A stretch of DNA of 64,000 nucleotides from Roseivivax halodurans JCM 10272 (GTDB lineage: Bacteria; Pseudomonadota; Alphaproteobacteria; Rhodobacterales; Rhodobacteraceae), in NCBI RefSeq assembly GCF_000521785.1, contig NZ_JALZ01000003.1, positions 1 to 64,000 on the forward strand. Direction: 5' to 3'. This document shows, one piece after another, positions 28,571 through 37,002 of the stretch (positions are counted from its first letter, which is position 1; every line of letters begins with the position of its first letter). A program made the translations under genes and the position numbers. The notes below the pieces were generated by a model, which saw only the letters and a program-made list of their open reading frames with translations, ran no database searches and was not told the DNA's origin.

Positions 28571-29521
28571 ATGACCAAGCCGCCCCTCACGCTTTACCTT
28601 GCCGCTCCGCGCGGCTTCTGCGCCGGCGTCGACCGCGCGATCAAGATCGTCGAGATGGCGCTCGAGAAATGGGGCGCCCCGGTCTATGTGCGCCACGAGA
28701 TCGTGCACAACAAGTACGTCGTCGATGGTTTGCGGGACAAGGGCGCGGTCTTCGTGGAGGAACTCGACGAGTGCCCGCCGGACCGGCCGGTGATCTTCTC
28801 GGCCCACGGCGTCCCGAAGGCGGTGCCGGAGAAGGCGGCGGCACGCGAGATGGTCTTCGTCGACGCGACCTGCCCGCTGGTGTCGAAGGTCCATATCGAG
28901 GCCGCGCGCCACTCCGAGAACGGCCTCCAGATGATCATGATCGGACATGCGGGCCACCCCGAGACGATCGGCACGATGGGCCAGCTCCCCGAGGGCGAGG
29001 TTCTTCTGGTCGAGACCCCCGAGGACGTCGCGACAGTCGAGGTGCGCGACCCTGAAAAGCTCGCCTTCGTGACGCAGACCACCCTGTCGCTCGACGACAC
29101 CGCAGAGATCGTGGCGGCGCTGAAGGCGCGCTTCCCTGCGATCGTCGGCCCGCACAAGGAAGACATCTGCTACGCGACCACCAACCGGCAGGAGGCGGTC
29201 AAGGCGATGGCCCCGGACTGCGACGCCCTTCTGGTCGTGGGTGCGCCCAACTCCTCGAATTCGAAGCGCCTCGTCGAAGTCGGCGCGCGGTCCGGCTGCC
29301 GCTATTCCCAGCTCGTCCAGCGCGCCGCCGACATCGACTGGCGGTCGCTCGAGGGTATCGCCTCCATCGGTCTGACGGCGGGCGCCTCTGCCCCGGACGT
29401 CCTGATCGAGGAGGTCATCGACGCCTTTCGCGACCGCTATGACGTCAGTGTCGAGACAGTGACCACCGCCGAGGAAGACGTCGAGTTCAAGGTGCCCCGC
29501 GTCCTTCGTCAACCGGCTTAA
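28571..29521 (+). CDS. ispH: 4-hydroxy-3-methylbut-2-enyl diphosphate reductase IspH
   Basis: Last enzyme of the MEP pathway, reducing HMBPP to IPP and DMAPP with an oxygen-sensitive Fe-S cluster. The 316-residue protein has its cluster cysteines in [12 protein letters not shown] (about 8-19), [13 protein letters not shown] and [11 protein letters not shown], plus the GSxNSSNSxRL motif ([11 protein letters not shown]), and the catalytic Glu in an AHGVP-VDATC context. A strong SD (AAAGGAGGTG) precedes the ATG at 28571. Normal length. Confidence 0.96.
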   Translation: MTKPPLTLYLAAPRGFCAGVDRAIKIVEMALEKWGAPVYVRHEIVHNKYVVDGLRDKGAVFVEELDECPPDRPVIFSAHGVPKAVPEKAAAREMVFVDATCPLVSKVHIEAARHSENGLQMIMIGHAGHPETIGTMGQLPEGEVLLVETPEDVATVEVRDPEKLAFVTQTTLSLDDTAEIVAALKARFPAIVGPHKEDICYATTNRQEAVKAMAPDCDALLVVGAPNSSNSKRLVEVGARSGCRYSQLVQRAADIDWRSLEGIASIGLTAGASAPDVLIEEVIDAFRDRYDVSVETVTTAEEDVEFKVPRVLRQPA

Positions 29522-29541
29522 GCCCGGGGCCGCCAGTACCC

Positions 29542-29597
29542 GCGCAGAGCGCCGCCGTTCGGCGCATCGCGGATCGCCTTCGAGGAAAACTCTGCGC
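29542..29597 (+). promoter_or_regulatory. Nested hairpins at the DUF3429 translation start
   Basis: GCGCAGAG (29542-29549) pairs with CTCTGCGC (29590-29597), which ends on the base before the ATG. Inside, GCGCCG (29549-29554) can pair with CGGCGC (29560-29565). Either ispH 3' structure or a translation-control fold. Confidence 0.35.
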
Positions 29598-30050
29598 ATG
29601 AGACAGATCCCCCGCTCCGCCCTGGTCCTCGGCCTCGCCGGCGTGATCCCTTTTGCCTGGGGCGCCGCCACCCTGCTCTCGGACGGTCTCGCCGCCTGGG
29701 GCCAGGCCAATCTCGGACCGCGGTTCATCGGGCCGTACGTGCAGCTCTATTACGGCGCCATCATCCTGTCGTTCATGTCGGGCGTTCTCTGGGGCTTCGC
29801 GGCGAAGGCGGGCGACAACCGCGGCGCAACGGGCTACGCCCTGTCAGTCATCCCCGCGCTCTGGGCCTTCTTCATGACCGGGGGCGGACCGACCTCGGCT
29901 GGGCTCAACCTCATCTTCGGGTTCCTGGGCCTGCTCGTCCTCGATGCCGCCTTCTGGTTCTGGGGCCTCGCTCCGCGCTGGTGGATGCAGCTGCGCCTCC
30001 TGCTGACTGCGCTCGTGGTCCTCTGCCTCGCCGTTGGCCCGCTGATCTGA
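29598..30050 (+). CDS. DUF3429 membrane protein
   Basis: Inner-membrane protein of 150 residues. It shows four or five hydrophobic helices (about 8-28, 45-65, 78-93, 105-120 and 125-148), and the family features 'YGAIILSFMSGVLWGFA' and 'GLAPRWWMQLRL'. Function unknown; members are common in proteobacteria. The leader contains nested inverted repeats next to the ATG. Not obviously coupled to rnhA downstream, which has its own promoter. Confidence 0.85.
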   Translation: MRQIPRSALVLGLAGVIPFAWGAATLLSDGLAAWGQANLGPRFIGPYVQLYYGAIILSFMSGVLWGFAAKAGDNRGATGYALSVIPALWAFFMTGGGPTSAGLNLIFGFLGLLVLDAAFWFWGLAPRWWMQLRLLLTALVVLCLAVGPLI

Positions 30051-30114
30051 CCTATTTTCTCTTGGCGCAATATTCCGGAAGCGCGAGGGCGGCGCCCTCG
30101 CACCTCGCCGCCCC

Positions 30115-30143
30115 TTGACCCCGGCCCGGTGCCGCGCCAAGAG
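30115..30143 (+). promoter_or_regulatory. Predicted promoter of rnhA, leaderless arrangement
   Basis: TTGACC (30115-30120), 17 bases, CAAGAG (30138-30143). The ATG at 30150 begins at about +1. GCCGCGC (30131-30137) and GCGCGGC (30143-30149) form an inverted repeat around the -10. Confidence 0.5.
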
Positions 30144-30149
30144 CGCGGC

Positions 30150-30614
30150 ATGCCCGATCTCTACGCCTTCACCGACGGAGCCTGCTCCGGCAATCCCGGC
30201 CCCGGAGGCTGGGGTGTTCTCATGCTGGCCAAGGACGGCGACACCGTCGTCAAGGAGCGCACGCTGAACGGCGGCGAGGGCGCGACCACCAACAACCGAA
30301 TGGAACTTCTGGCTGCGATCTCGGCGCTCGAGGCGCTGAGGCAGCCGTCGCGCATCACCATCGTCACCGACAGTGTCTACGTGAAGAACGGCGTGACGGG
30401 CTGGATCCACGGCTGGAAGAAGAACGGCTGGAAGACCGCCGCGAAGAAGCCGGTGAAGAACGAAGAGCTTTGGAAGCGTCTCGACGCCGCGCAGAAGACC
30501 CACGAGGTCCGCTGGGAATGGGTCAAGGGTCATGCCGGCCACCCCGAGAACGAGCGCGCCGACGAGCTTGCGCGCGAGGGAATGGCGCCGTTCAAGGGCA
30601 GCAAGGGCAAGTGA
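30150..30614 (+). CDS. rnhA: Ribonuclease HI
   Basis: Cleaves RNA in RNA-DNA hybrids. The 154-residue protein has the four acidic catalytic residues in [13 protein letters not shown] (Asp8), [13 protein letters not shown] (Glu near 47), [10 protein letters not shown] (Asp near 70) and [15 protein letters not shown] (Asp near 134), and the basic handle '[24 protein letters not shown]' in pieces. Start at ATG 30150; the earlier in-frame ATG at 30129 sits inside the promoter. Its stop codon overlaps the GTG of the TRIC gene. Confidence 0.95.
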   Translation: MPDLYAFTDGACSGNPGPGGWGVLMLAKDGDTVVKERTLNGGEGATTNNRMELLAAISALEALRQPSRITIVTDSVYVKNGVTGWIHGWKKNGWKTAAKKPVKNEELWKRLDAAQKTHEVRWEWVKGHAGHPENERADELAREGMAPFKGSKGK

Positions 30615-31234
30615 ACGTGCTCGTCCTTCTGGACTATGCCGCGGTTCTGATCTTCGCCCTGACAGGCGCTCTGGTGGCCAGCCGTGCTCAGCTCGACATC
30701 GTCGGTTTCGCGTTTCTCGCCTGCCTCACGGGCGTGGGTGGCGGTACGGTCCGCGACGTCCTGCTGGACCGTCCGGTCTTCTGGATCGCCGACCCGACCT
30801 ATCTCGGCGTCGGCTGCGCCGCGGCGGTGGCGGTCTTCTTCACGGCGCACCGTCTCGAATCGCGTTACGTCGCTCTGCGCTGGCTCGATGCGGGTGCGCT
30901 TGCGGTGGCGGTCGCGGCCGGGGCGGGGATCGCCGCCCGCGAGGGCGCTCCGATGCCGATCGTCGTCGTCATGGGCATGATCACCGGCTGCATGGGCGGT
31001 CTCGCTCGCGACGTGGTGGCCAACGAGGTGCCGCTCGTCCTGCGGCAGGGCGAACTCTACGTGACCTGCGCCTTCACCGGGGCGGCGGCACTCGCGCTCT
31101 TGCGCCTTATCGGCGTCGGCGAGGCGCCTGCGGTCCTGACCTGCGCCGCGCTCACCGCCGCCCTGCGCGCCGGGTCGATCCGTTTCGGCTGGGCCCTACC
31201 GCTCTACAAGCCGCACCCGAAGCGCACCCGCTGA
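30611..31234 (+). CDS. TRIC cation-channel family protein (UPF0126)
   Basis: Membrane protein of 207 residues with seven hydrophobic segments, matching the prokaryotic trimeric intracellular cation (TRIC) channel family. The two internally repeated glycine motifs are visible: [13 protein letters not shown] (about 37-49) and [13 protein letters not shown] (about 124-136), which kink the pore helices. It starts at a GTG overlapping the rnhA TGA by three bases. K+-conducting function is known for some homologues; the physiological role here is not. Confidence 0.88.
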   Translation: MNVLVLLDYAAVLIFALTGALVASRAQLDIVGFAFLACLTGVGGGTVRDVLLDRPVFWIADPTYLGVGCAAAVAVFFTAHRLESRYVALRWLDAGALAVAVAAGAGIAAREGAPMPIVVVMGMITGCMGGLARDVVANEVPLVLRQGELYVTCAFTGAAALALLRLIGVGEAPAVLTCAALTAALRAGSIRFGWALPLYKPHPKRTR

Positions 31235-31237
31235 CCG

Positions 31238-32416
31238 CTATTGCAGATCGGCGAAGGCGCTCTGAAGCCGGCGCCCGGCCTCCTCGACGCGCGCACGCGG
31301 CGTCGCGAAGTTGAAGCGTAGGAAGGTTTCGCCGCCCAGTCCGAAGGTCTCGCCGTGATTGACCGCGAGCTTCGCCTCCGCCTCGACCCGGCGCCGGAAT
31401 TCGGCAGGCTCCATCCCGGTGCCCGAGAAATCGACCCAGGCCAGATAGGTCGCCTCCATCGGCATCGAGCGCACCCCCGGAATGGCATTCACCATCTCGT
31501 CGAGGAGCCGGCGGTTCCCGTCGAGATACTCAGAGAGCTCGTCGACCCACGCCGCCCCCTCGGCCGAATACGCCGCCGTCGCCATGTGTATCCCGAAGGC
31601 GTTCGGGCCGGTCCCGAGCGCGGCCATCCGCTGCGCATAGGCCTTGCGCAGGCCCGCGTCGGGGATGATGACGTTGCCGGTATGGCAACCGGCGATGTTG
31701 AAGGTCTTGGTGGTCGCCGTCATCATCACCAGCTGATCCTCGATCTCGGGCGCGGCGAGCGTCATCGGGACATGGGTCTGACCGGGCATGACGAGATCGT
31801 GGTGGATTTCGTCCGAGACGAGGATCAGATCGTGTCGTTTCGCGAACGCGGCGACGCCCTGCAACTCATCGCGCGTCCATACCCGGCCGCCGGGATTGTG
31901 CGGCGAGCAGAGCACGACCATCTTCTCGCGTCCGGTCATCACCGCGTCGTAGGCGTCGAAATCGTAGGTGTAGACGCCGTCCCGGATTGCCAGCGGGCAT
32001 TCGACCACCTCGCGGCCCGCGGAGCGGATCACCCGGCCGAAGGCGTGGTAGACCGGCGTGAAGAGCACGACGCCGTCACCCGGTTCGGTCCAGGTGTCCA
32101 CGGCGAGCCCGACGCCGTTGACGAGGCCGTTTGTGGTCAGGATCGAGGCGGGATCGGGCTCCCAGCCGTGCCGTTCGCACATCCACCAGCAGATCGCCTC
32201 GCGGTACGGCGCGTCATTGCCGAAATAGCCGTAGACCCCGTGATCGGCCATTGCCTGCACCGCCCGCTGAACACAATCGGGCGGCCGGAAATCCATGTCC
32301 GCGACCCACATGGCGATGCCGTCCTCGGGCGAGACGCCGTAGATCGTCTCCATCATGTCCCATTTCGCGCTGTGGGTCCCCACGCGCGCGATCTCTTCGT
32401 CGAAACGGCTGCTCAT
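31238..32416 (-). CDS. MalY/PatB-type PLP-dependent C-S lyase or aminotransferase
   Basis: Fold-type I PLP enzyme of 392 residues in the MalY/PatB group (cystathionine beta-lyase-like). The Schiff-base Lys is in TATTKTFNIAG (about 233-243), the PLP-phosphate and ring contacts include SPHNPGGRVW (about 168-177) and VSDEIHHDLV, and the start 'MSSRFDEEIARVGTHSAKWDMM' style and WVADMDF are typical of this family. Whether it cleaves cystathionine in methionine synthesis or another C-S compound is not resolved. Convergent with the TRIC gene. Confidence 0.88.
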   Translation of the reverse strand: MSSRFDEEIARVGTHSAKWDMMETIYGVSPEDGIAMWVADMDFRPPDCVQRAVQAMADHGVYGYFGNDAPYREAICWWMCERHGWEPDPASILTTNGLVNGVGLAVDTWTEPGDGVVLFTPVYHAFGRVIRSAGREVVECPLAIRDGVYTYDFDAYDAVMTGREKMVVLCSPHNPGGRVWTRDELQGVAAFAKRHDLILVSDEIHHDLVMPGQTHVPMTLAAPEIEDQLVMMTATTKTFNIAGCHTGNVIIPDAGLRKAYAQRMAALGTGPNAFGIHMATAAYSAEGAAWVDELSEYLDGNRRLLDEMVNAIPGVRSMPMEATYLAWVDFSGTGMEPAEFRRRVEAEAKLAVNHGETFGLGGETFLRFNFATPRARVEEAGRRLQSAFADLQ

Positions 32417-32492
32417 GTCGTCGTTTGTCCTTTCCGGCCCTCGGGCCGAACCCTAGCGCCGGGATCGCTGGCCGCAAGCACCGCCCGAGGCG

Positions 32493-32520
32493 TTGCGCGG
32501 CCGCGGCGCTTCGCCTAAAT
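32493..32520 (+). promoter_or_regulatory. Predicted promoter of the deformylase operon, leaderless arrangement
   Basis: TTGCGC (32493-32498), 16 bases, CTAAAT (32515-32520). The def1 ATG at 32529 is at about +1 to +3. No Shine-Dalgarno precedes it. Confidence 0.5.
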
Positions 32521-32528
32521 GCCAGCGC

Positions 32529-33047
32529 ATGAAGCGACCGATCCTCATCCATCCCGACCCGCGTCTCAAGAAGGTCGTCCCGCCCGTGGACGATCTTTCG
32601 GACGAGTTGCGCCAATTGGCGGACGACATGCTCGAGACGATGTACGACGCGCCCGGCATCGGCCTCGCCGCGCCCCAGGTCGGGGTGATGTCGCGCCTGA
32701 TCGTGCTCGATTGCGTCAAGGAGGACGACGCCGATCCCCGTCCGCTCGTCATGTTCAATCCCGAGGTCGTCGGCGCCTCGAGCGAGCGCAAGATCTACGA
32801 GGAAGGGTGCCTGTCGATCCCCGATCAATATGCCGACGTAGAGCGCCCCGATGCGGTGAAAGTCCGCTGGCTCGACCGCGACGGCAATCTGCAGGAAGAG
32901 GATTTCGACGGACTCTGGTCAGTCTGCGTCCAGCACGAGATCGACCATCTCGATGGCAAGCTCTTCATCGACTACCTGAGCCCGATGAAACGGCAGATGA
33001 TCACCCGAAAGATGCAGAAGCTGAAACGCGAGCAGGCCCGCGCGTGA
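32529..33047 (+). CDS. def: Peptide deformylase (first copy)
   Basis: Removes the N-formyl group from new proteins. The 172-residue enzyme has all three metal/active-site motifs: GIGLAAPQ (about 44-51), EGCLSIP (about 93-99) and HEIDHLDG (about 136-143), with the catalytic Glu and metal-binding Cys and two His intact. Length is normal. It begins a four-gene run (def1, a hypothetical gene, def2, def3) with overlapping stops and starts. The 32529 ATG is chosen over an upstream in-frame ATG at 32493 that lies in the promoter. Confidence 0.94.
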   Translation: MKRPILIHPDPRLKKVVPPVDDLSDELRQLADDMLETMYDAPGIGLAAPQVGVMSRLIVLDCVKEDDADPRPLVMFNPEVVGASSERKIYEEGCLSIPDQYADVERPDAVKVRWLDRDGNLQEEDFDGLWSVCVQHEIDHLDGKLFIDYLSPMKRQMITRKMQKLKREQARA

Positions 33048-33496
33048 CCACCCTGCCTCCGACCTACGCGCCGCGCCCCTTGCGCACGCTGGCCTCTTGG
33101 CAGGTCGGCGCGCTCGCCGTGAAGGTCTACCACATCGGCGCGGCGGCCCCTTCGGAGGACCTCCTGCAGGCCGCCCGCAACGAGGCTGCCCGCATGGACC
33201 AGGCGGCGATGACCGAGGCTGATGCGCACGGGCTCGGCTTCGTCGTAATCCACGAGGGCGAAGCGGGCACGTGGCTGCTGATGGATTGGTGGGCGCATGG
33301 CGACATCCTCTGCCAGCGGCTCAGCCTTGCGCGCGGCGCGGAATTCGAGGCGATGGACGACCGGCCGCTCGCCGCCTGCGTGTGGGAGCTGGCCGTGATC
33401 GGTCACGAACGGGATGCCTGGCTGCGGCACATGATGACAGGGGGCCCGGATCCCGAAGGTTACCTGTCCGACCGGCTCGCGGCGGAGGCGGTCTGA
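33044..33496 (+). CDS. Conserved-looking hypothetical protein between deformylase genes
   Basis: A 150-residue protein I do not recognise. It starts at a GTG overlapping the def1 TGA (GTGA) and ends in a TGA overlapping the def2 ATG. It is Ala-rich and soluble in appearance, with aromatic-rich segments (TWLLMDWWAHGDILCQRL, about 75-92; CVWELAVIGHERDAWLRHMM, about 108-127, too long to give in full) and no signal peptide or metal motif. Tight coupling to two deformylases suggests a link to N-terminal processing or its regulation, but this is only context. Confidence 0.7.
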   Translation: MTTLPPTYAPRPLRTLASWQVGALAVKVYHIGAAAPSEDLLQAARNEAARMDQAAMTEADAHGLGFVVIHEGEAGTWLLMDWWAHGDILCQRLSLARGAEFEAMDDRPLAACVWELAVIGHERDAWLRHMMTGGPDPEGYLSDRLAAEAV

Positions 33497-33990
33497 TGGC
33501 TCTCCGCGACATCCTTCGCTGGCCGGACCCGCGCCTCTCCCGCAAATGCGTGAAGGTCGGCGACACCGACGTGGGCGATCTCGTGCGCGACCTCTTCGAG
33601 ACGATGTACGACGCGCCCGGTCGCGGCCTTGCCGCACCGCAGATCGGCGTGCTGGTGCGCGTCTTCGTGATGGATGCGGGGTGGAAGGACGGCGAGATGG
33701 CGCCCCGCGCCTGCATCGACCCGGAGATCGTCGCCGCGTCTGAGACCTCCGAGACCCGCGACGAAGGCTGCCTCTCGATCCCCGGCGTGACCGCGCGCGT
33801 CACTCGCCCCGACTGGATCGTCTTGCGCTATCGCGGCCTCGACGGCGCGGTGCACGAGGAACGGCTCGAGGGGATGGAGGCGACCTGCGCCCAGCACGAG
33901 CTGGACCATCTCGACGGGATCGTGACCTTCGACCGAGTCGCCCCCGAGGCCCGACGCGACCTTGAAACCGAATACGAGGCCCTGTTGTGA
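33496..33990 (+). CDS. def: Peptide deformylase (second copy)
   Basis: Paralogue of 164 residues, with GRGLAAPQ (about 43-50), EGCLSIP (about 90-96) and HELDHLDG (about 132-139), so the Cys/His/His metal site and catalytic Glu are present. Divergent from def1 outside the motifs. Its stop overlaps the GTG of def3. A retained second active deformylase is possible; role in a different substrate range is inference. Confidence 0.9.
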   Translation: MALRDILRWPDPRLSRKCVKVGDTDVGDLVRDLFETMYDAPGRGLAAPQIGVLVRVFVMDAGWKDGEMAPRACIDPEIVAASETSETRDEGCLSIPGVTARVTRPDWIVLRYRGLDGAVHEERLEGMEATCAQHELDHLDGIVTFDRVAPEARRDLETEYEALL

Positions 33991-34484
33991 CCGTCCGCCC
34001 AATCCTGCGCTGGCCCGACCCGCGCCTGCGCAAAGCAGCAGAACCTGTCGAGGACGTCACCGACGAGATCCGCGCGCACTGGCAGGACATGATCGACACG
34101 ATGGAGGCGATGCCGGGCGTCGGTCTCGCCGCTCCGCAGATCGGGGTCATGCTGCGGCTCGCCGTGGTGGACGCGTCGAACGAACGCGGTGAGGTGGTAC
34201 GGATGGCCAACCCGGAGATCCTCCATGCCAGCGTGCAGGATCGCGAACATGACGAGGCCAGCCCCTGCCTTCCCGGCGTTCACGCCACGATCTCGCGGCC
34301 CCGCGCGGTGACAGTCCGTTTCCTCAACGCGGCGGGAGAGACCGAGGAGCGCGATTTCGTTCATCTCTGGGCCACGAGCGTCCAGCATCAGATCGACCAC
34401 CTGAACGGCATGCTCTTCGTGGACCGTCTTTCGAAGACCAAGCGCGACATGCTGATCCGGCGCGCCCGCAAGGTCGCACGCTAG
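33987..34484 (+). CDS. Peptide deformylase-like protein, catalytic Glu replaced by Gln
   Basis: Third paralogue, 165 residues. GVGLAAPQ (about 44-51) is intact and a Cys remains in SPCLPG (motif 2, normally EGCLSIP), but motif 3 reads HQIDHLNG (about 133-140) instead of HExxH, so the general acid/base Glu is Gln. The two His and the Cys that bind metal remain. This predicts loss or strong reduction of deformylase activity and perhaps a regulatory or binding role. GTGA overlap with def2. Confidence 0.85.
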   Translation: MTVRPILRWPDPRLRKAAEPVEDVTDEIRAHWQDMIDTMEAMPGVGLAAPQIGVMLRLAVVDASNERGEVVRMANPEILHASVQDREHDEASPCLPGVHATISRPRAVTVRFLNAAGETEERDFVHLWATSVQHQIDHLNGMLFVDRLSKTKRDMLIRRARKVAR

Positions 34485-34494
34485 GGCGCTCGCC

Positions 34495-34523
34495 TTGACT
34501 TCGCCCCGCCTCGCCCGCAAGAA
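34495..34523 (+). promoter_or_regulatory. Predicted promoter of lepB
   Basis: TTGACT (34495-34500), 17 bases, CAAGAA (34518-34523). The leader of about 30 bases carries an AAAAGG Shine-Dalgarno-like sequence. The short gap after def3 shows no terminator. Confidence 0.45.
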
Positions 34524-34559
34524 GCGCCTCGCGGCAGAGCAGGTGAAAAGGCGGTCGAG

Positions 34560-35402
34560 ATGGCGAGTGGCAAGCAGAAGAAATCCGGCGGCGGATTTCT
34601 CGAGACCGTCAAGACGATCGTCTACGCGCTCCTGATCGCGGGCATCTTCCGCACGCTCTTCTTCCAGCCGTTCTGGATCCCCTCGGGATCGATGAAGGAC
34701 ACGCTGCTGATCGGCGACTTCCTCTTCGTCAACAAGATGACCTACGGCTATTCCTACGCCTCCTGCCCCTCGCTCTACCTGCCGGGCCTCGGCATCGACA
34801 TTGATGCGTCCGACATCTGCGGCTTTCTCGACGGCGACAACACGCGCCTCTTCGGCGACGCTCCCGAACGCGGGGACGTCGTTGTGTTCCGCCATCCGGT
34901 GTCGGGCCGCGACTTCATCAAGCGCGTGATCGGCCTGCCGGGCGAGCGGATCCAGGTCCGCGACGGCGTGCTGCACATCAACGACGAGCCGGCCGAGGTT
35001 CAGGAGGACGGCACCTTCGTCGAGGTGGCGGAGCCGCAGGGGCCCCAACGCCTCCGGCCGCGCTGCGGCAACGGCCCGGTCGGCGACGGGGGACGCTGCG
35101 AGAAGGAGAAGTTCGTCGAGACGCTTCCCAACGGCGTTGCGCATTCCGTGCTCAACATCGGCAAGCAGGGCTCCGACAACACGCCCGTCTACCAGGTGCC
35201 CGAAGGTCATTACTTCATGATGGGCGACAACCGCGACAATTCGTCGGACAGCCGCGTGCCGGCCGTTGCGGGCGGCGTCGGGTTCGTGCCCTTCGAGAAC
35301 ATCGTCGGCAAGGCGAGCCGGGTGATCTTCTCCTCCGCGGGATCCTCGATGCTCTATTTCTGGACGTGGCGCGGAGACCGCTTCTTCGAGAGGATCGAGT
35401 GA
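34560..35402 (+). CDS. lepB: Signal peptidase I
   Basis: Cleaves Sec signal peptides at the periplasmic face. The 280-residue enzyme has an N-terminal membrane segment (about 12-32, [19 protein letters not shown]), the catalytic Ser in [10 protein letters not shown] (about 42-51) and catalytic Lys in [15 protein letters not shown], then [12 protein letters not shown], the box D motif, and a C-terminal tail. A longer insert between boxes C and D is typical of alphaproteobacteria. It opens the lepB-rnc-DMT-era-DUF1491 run. Confidence 0.96.
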   Translation: MASGKQKKSGGGFLETVKTIVYALLIAGIFRTLFFQPFWIPSGSMKDTLLIGDFLFVNKMTYGYSYASCPSLYLPGLGIDIDASDICGFLDGDNTRLFGDAPERGDVVVFRHPVSGRDFIKRVIGLPGERIQVRDGVLHINDEPAEVQEDGTFVEVAEPQGPQRLRPRCGNGPVGDGGRCEKEKFVETLPNGVAHSVLNIGKQGSDNTPVYQVPEGHYFMMGDNRDNSSDSRVPAVAGGVGFVPFENIVGKASRVIFSSAGSSMLYFWTWRGDRFFERIE

Positions 35403-36085
35403 AGCGCTCGGCCGCTCTGAAGGATCTCGAGGGCCGTCTCGGCCACCGTTTCGACCGGCCCGAGCTTCTGACGCGCGCGCTGACGCACGGCTCGATGTCC
35501 GGGCCGACGCGCGAAGACAACCAGCGCCTCGAATTCCTCGGCGACCGCGTGCTTGGCCTCGTGATGGCCGAGGCGCTGCTCGAACGCGATCCCGATGCCG
35601 CGGAAGGCCAGCTCGCCCCCCGCTACAATGCGCTGGTGCGCAAGGAGACCTGCGCCGAGGTCGCGCGCGACTGCGCCATCGGCGACGCGATGAAGCTCGG
35701 CCGGTCGGAGCGCCTTTCCGGCGGACGGCGCAAGATGGCGCTTCTCGGCGACGCTATGGAGGCGGTGATCGCCGCGGTCTATGTCGATGCGGGCTTCGAG
35801 GTTGCCAAGGACATGATCCTGCGGCTCTGGGGCGACCGGGTCGACCGCGTCGAGGAAGACGCCCGCGACGCCAAGACGGCCCTGCAGGAATGGGCGCAGG
35901 CCCGCGGTCTGCCGCCCCCGTCCTATACCGAAACGGGCCGCGAGGGTCCCGATCACCAGCCCGTCTTCACCATCGAGGTGCGGATCAGGACCGGCGAGAG
36001 CGACAGCGCCCAAGCGCCCTCCAAGCGGCAGGCCGAACAGGCGGCGGCGAGCGCCCTTCTGGGGCGGCTCGAGGGCGGGGCGTGA
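35399..36085 (+). CDS. rnc: Ribonuclease III
   Basis: Cleaves double-stranded RNA in rRNA processing and regulation. The 228-residue protein starts at GTG 35399 (GTGA overlap with lepB). It has the signature [14 protein letters not shown] (about 41-54) and the acidic pair [14 protein letters not shown] (about 115-128), and a C-terminal dsRNA-binding domain (about 155-225). Length is normal. Overlaps the downstream permease gene. Confidence 0.95.
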   Translation: MKRSAALKDLEGRLGHRFDRPELLTRALTHGSMSGPTREDNQRLEFLGDRVLGLVMAEALLERDPDAAEGQLAPRYNALVRKETCAEVARDCAIGDAMKLGRSERLSGGRRKMALLGDAMEAVIAAVYVDAGFEVAKDMILRLWGDRVDRVEEDARDAKTALQEWAQARGLPPPSYTETGREGPDHQPVFTIEVRIRTGESDSAQAPSKRQAEQAAASALLGRLEGGA

Positions 36086-37002
36086 GCGCCAACCTCCGCG
36101 GCGCCATCCTCATGGTTCTGGCGATGGTGGGCTTCGCCGTCGAGGATGCGCTCTTCAAGAGCGCCACGTCCACCGTCTCACCCGGCCTCGGAACGCTGAT
36201 CTTCGGCCTCTGCGGCTTCGCCCTCTACGCCGCTTTGGTGCGCCGTGCGGGTCTGCCGGTCTGGACCGCGGAGTACCTCTCGAGGACCATGATCGTGCGC
36301 ACGGCCTTCGAGGTCACGGGCCGGCTCTTCTTTGCCCTCGCGCTCGCCTTCGCGCCGCTCTCGGTCACCTCCGCGATCCTTCAGGCTGCGCCGCTCGTCG
36401 TGACGCTCGGCGCGGCGCTTGTGCTCGGCGAACGGGTCGGTCCCCGGCGCTGGATCGCCATGGGCATCGGGTTTCTCGGCGTGCTTCTGATCCTGCGGCC
36501 CGGCCCGGACGGCATCGAACTCTCGGCACTCTTTGCCGTCATCGCGATGATCGGCTTCGCGGGGCGCGACGTGGCAACGCGCGCAAGCCCCCCGTCGATC
36601 TCCGCCACACAGCTCGGCATCCCGGGCTTTGCCAGCGTGACCCTCGCCGGCCTCCTGATCCTGGCGTTCGAGACCGGCGCGCGCGAGGTGCCCGACGCCC
36701 GTGCGATCCTTCTCCTCCTCGCCACCGCATTGGCCGGTGTCGCCGCCTATTCCGGTCTCACACAGGCCATGCGCACGGGCGAAGTGTCGGTTGTCGCCCC
36801 CTTTCGCTACGCCCGCCTCCTCGCGGCCCTGATCCTCGCCTATATCGTGTTCGGAGAGCGCCCCGACGCGCTCATGTTCGCCGGCGCGGCCCTGATCGTG
36901 GGTTCGGGCCTCTACACCCTCTGGCGAAGTGGCCGACCCTCTGGCCAAGCGCCTCGTGCTGCGGTACCCGCACGGCCCGACCACAAGGATCACGCCCCAT
37001 GA
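36082..37002 (+). CDS. EamA/DMT-family transporter
   Basis: Drug/metabolite transporter of 306 residues with ten predicted transmembrane helices in two EamA repeats. Repeat 1 covers about 5-135, repeat 2 about 150-285; '[23 protein letters not shown]' is the usual helix-3/4 sequence. The substrate cannot be told. It begins at a GTG overlapping rnc and its stop overlaps era's ATG, so it is embedded between rnc and era, which are usually adjacent. Tail Ala/Pro/Arg-rich. Confidence 0.85.
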   Translation: MSANLRGAILMVLAMVGFAVEDALFKSATSTVSPGLGTLIFGLCGFALYAALVRRAGLPVWTAEYLSRTMIVRTAFEVTGRLFFALALAFAPLSVTSAILQAAPLVVTLGAALVLGERVGPRRWIAMGIGFLGVLLILRPGPDGIELSALFAVIAMIGFAGRDVATRASPPSISATQLGIPGFASVTLAGLLILAFETGAREVPDARAILLLLATALAGVAAYSGLTQAMRTGEVSVVAPFRYARLLAALILAYIVFGERPDALMFAGAALIVGSGLYTLWRSGRPSGQAPRAAVPARPDHKDHAP

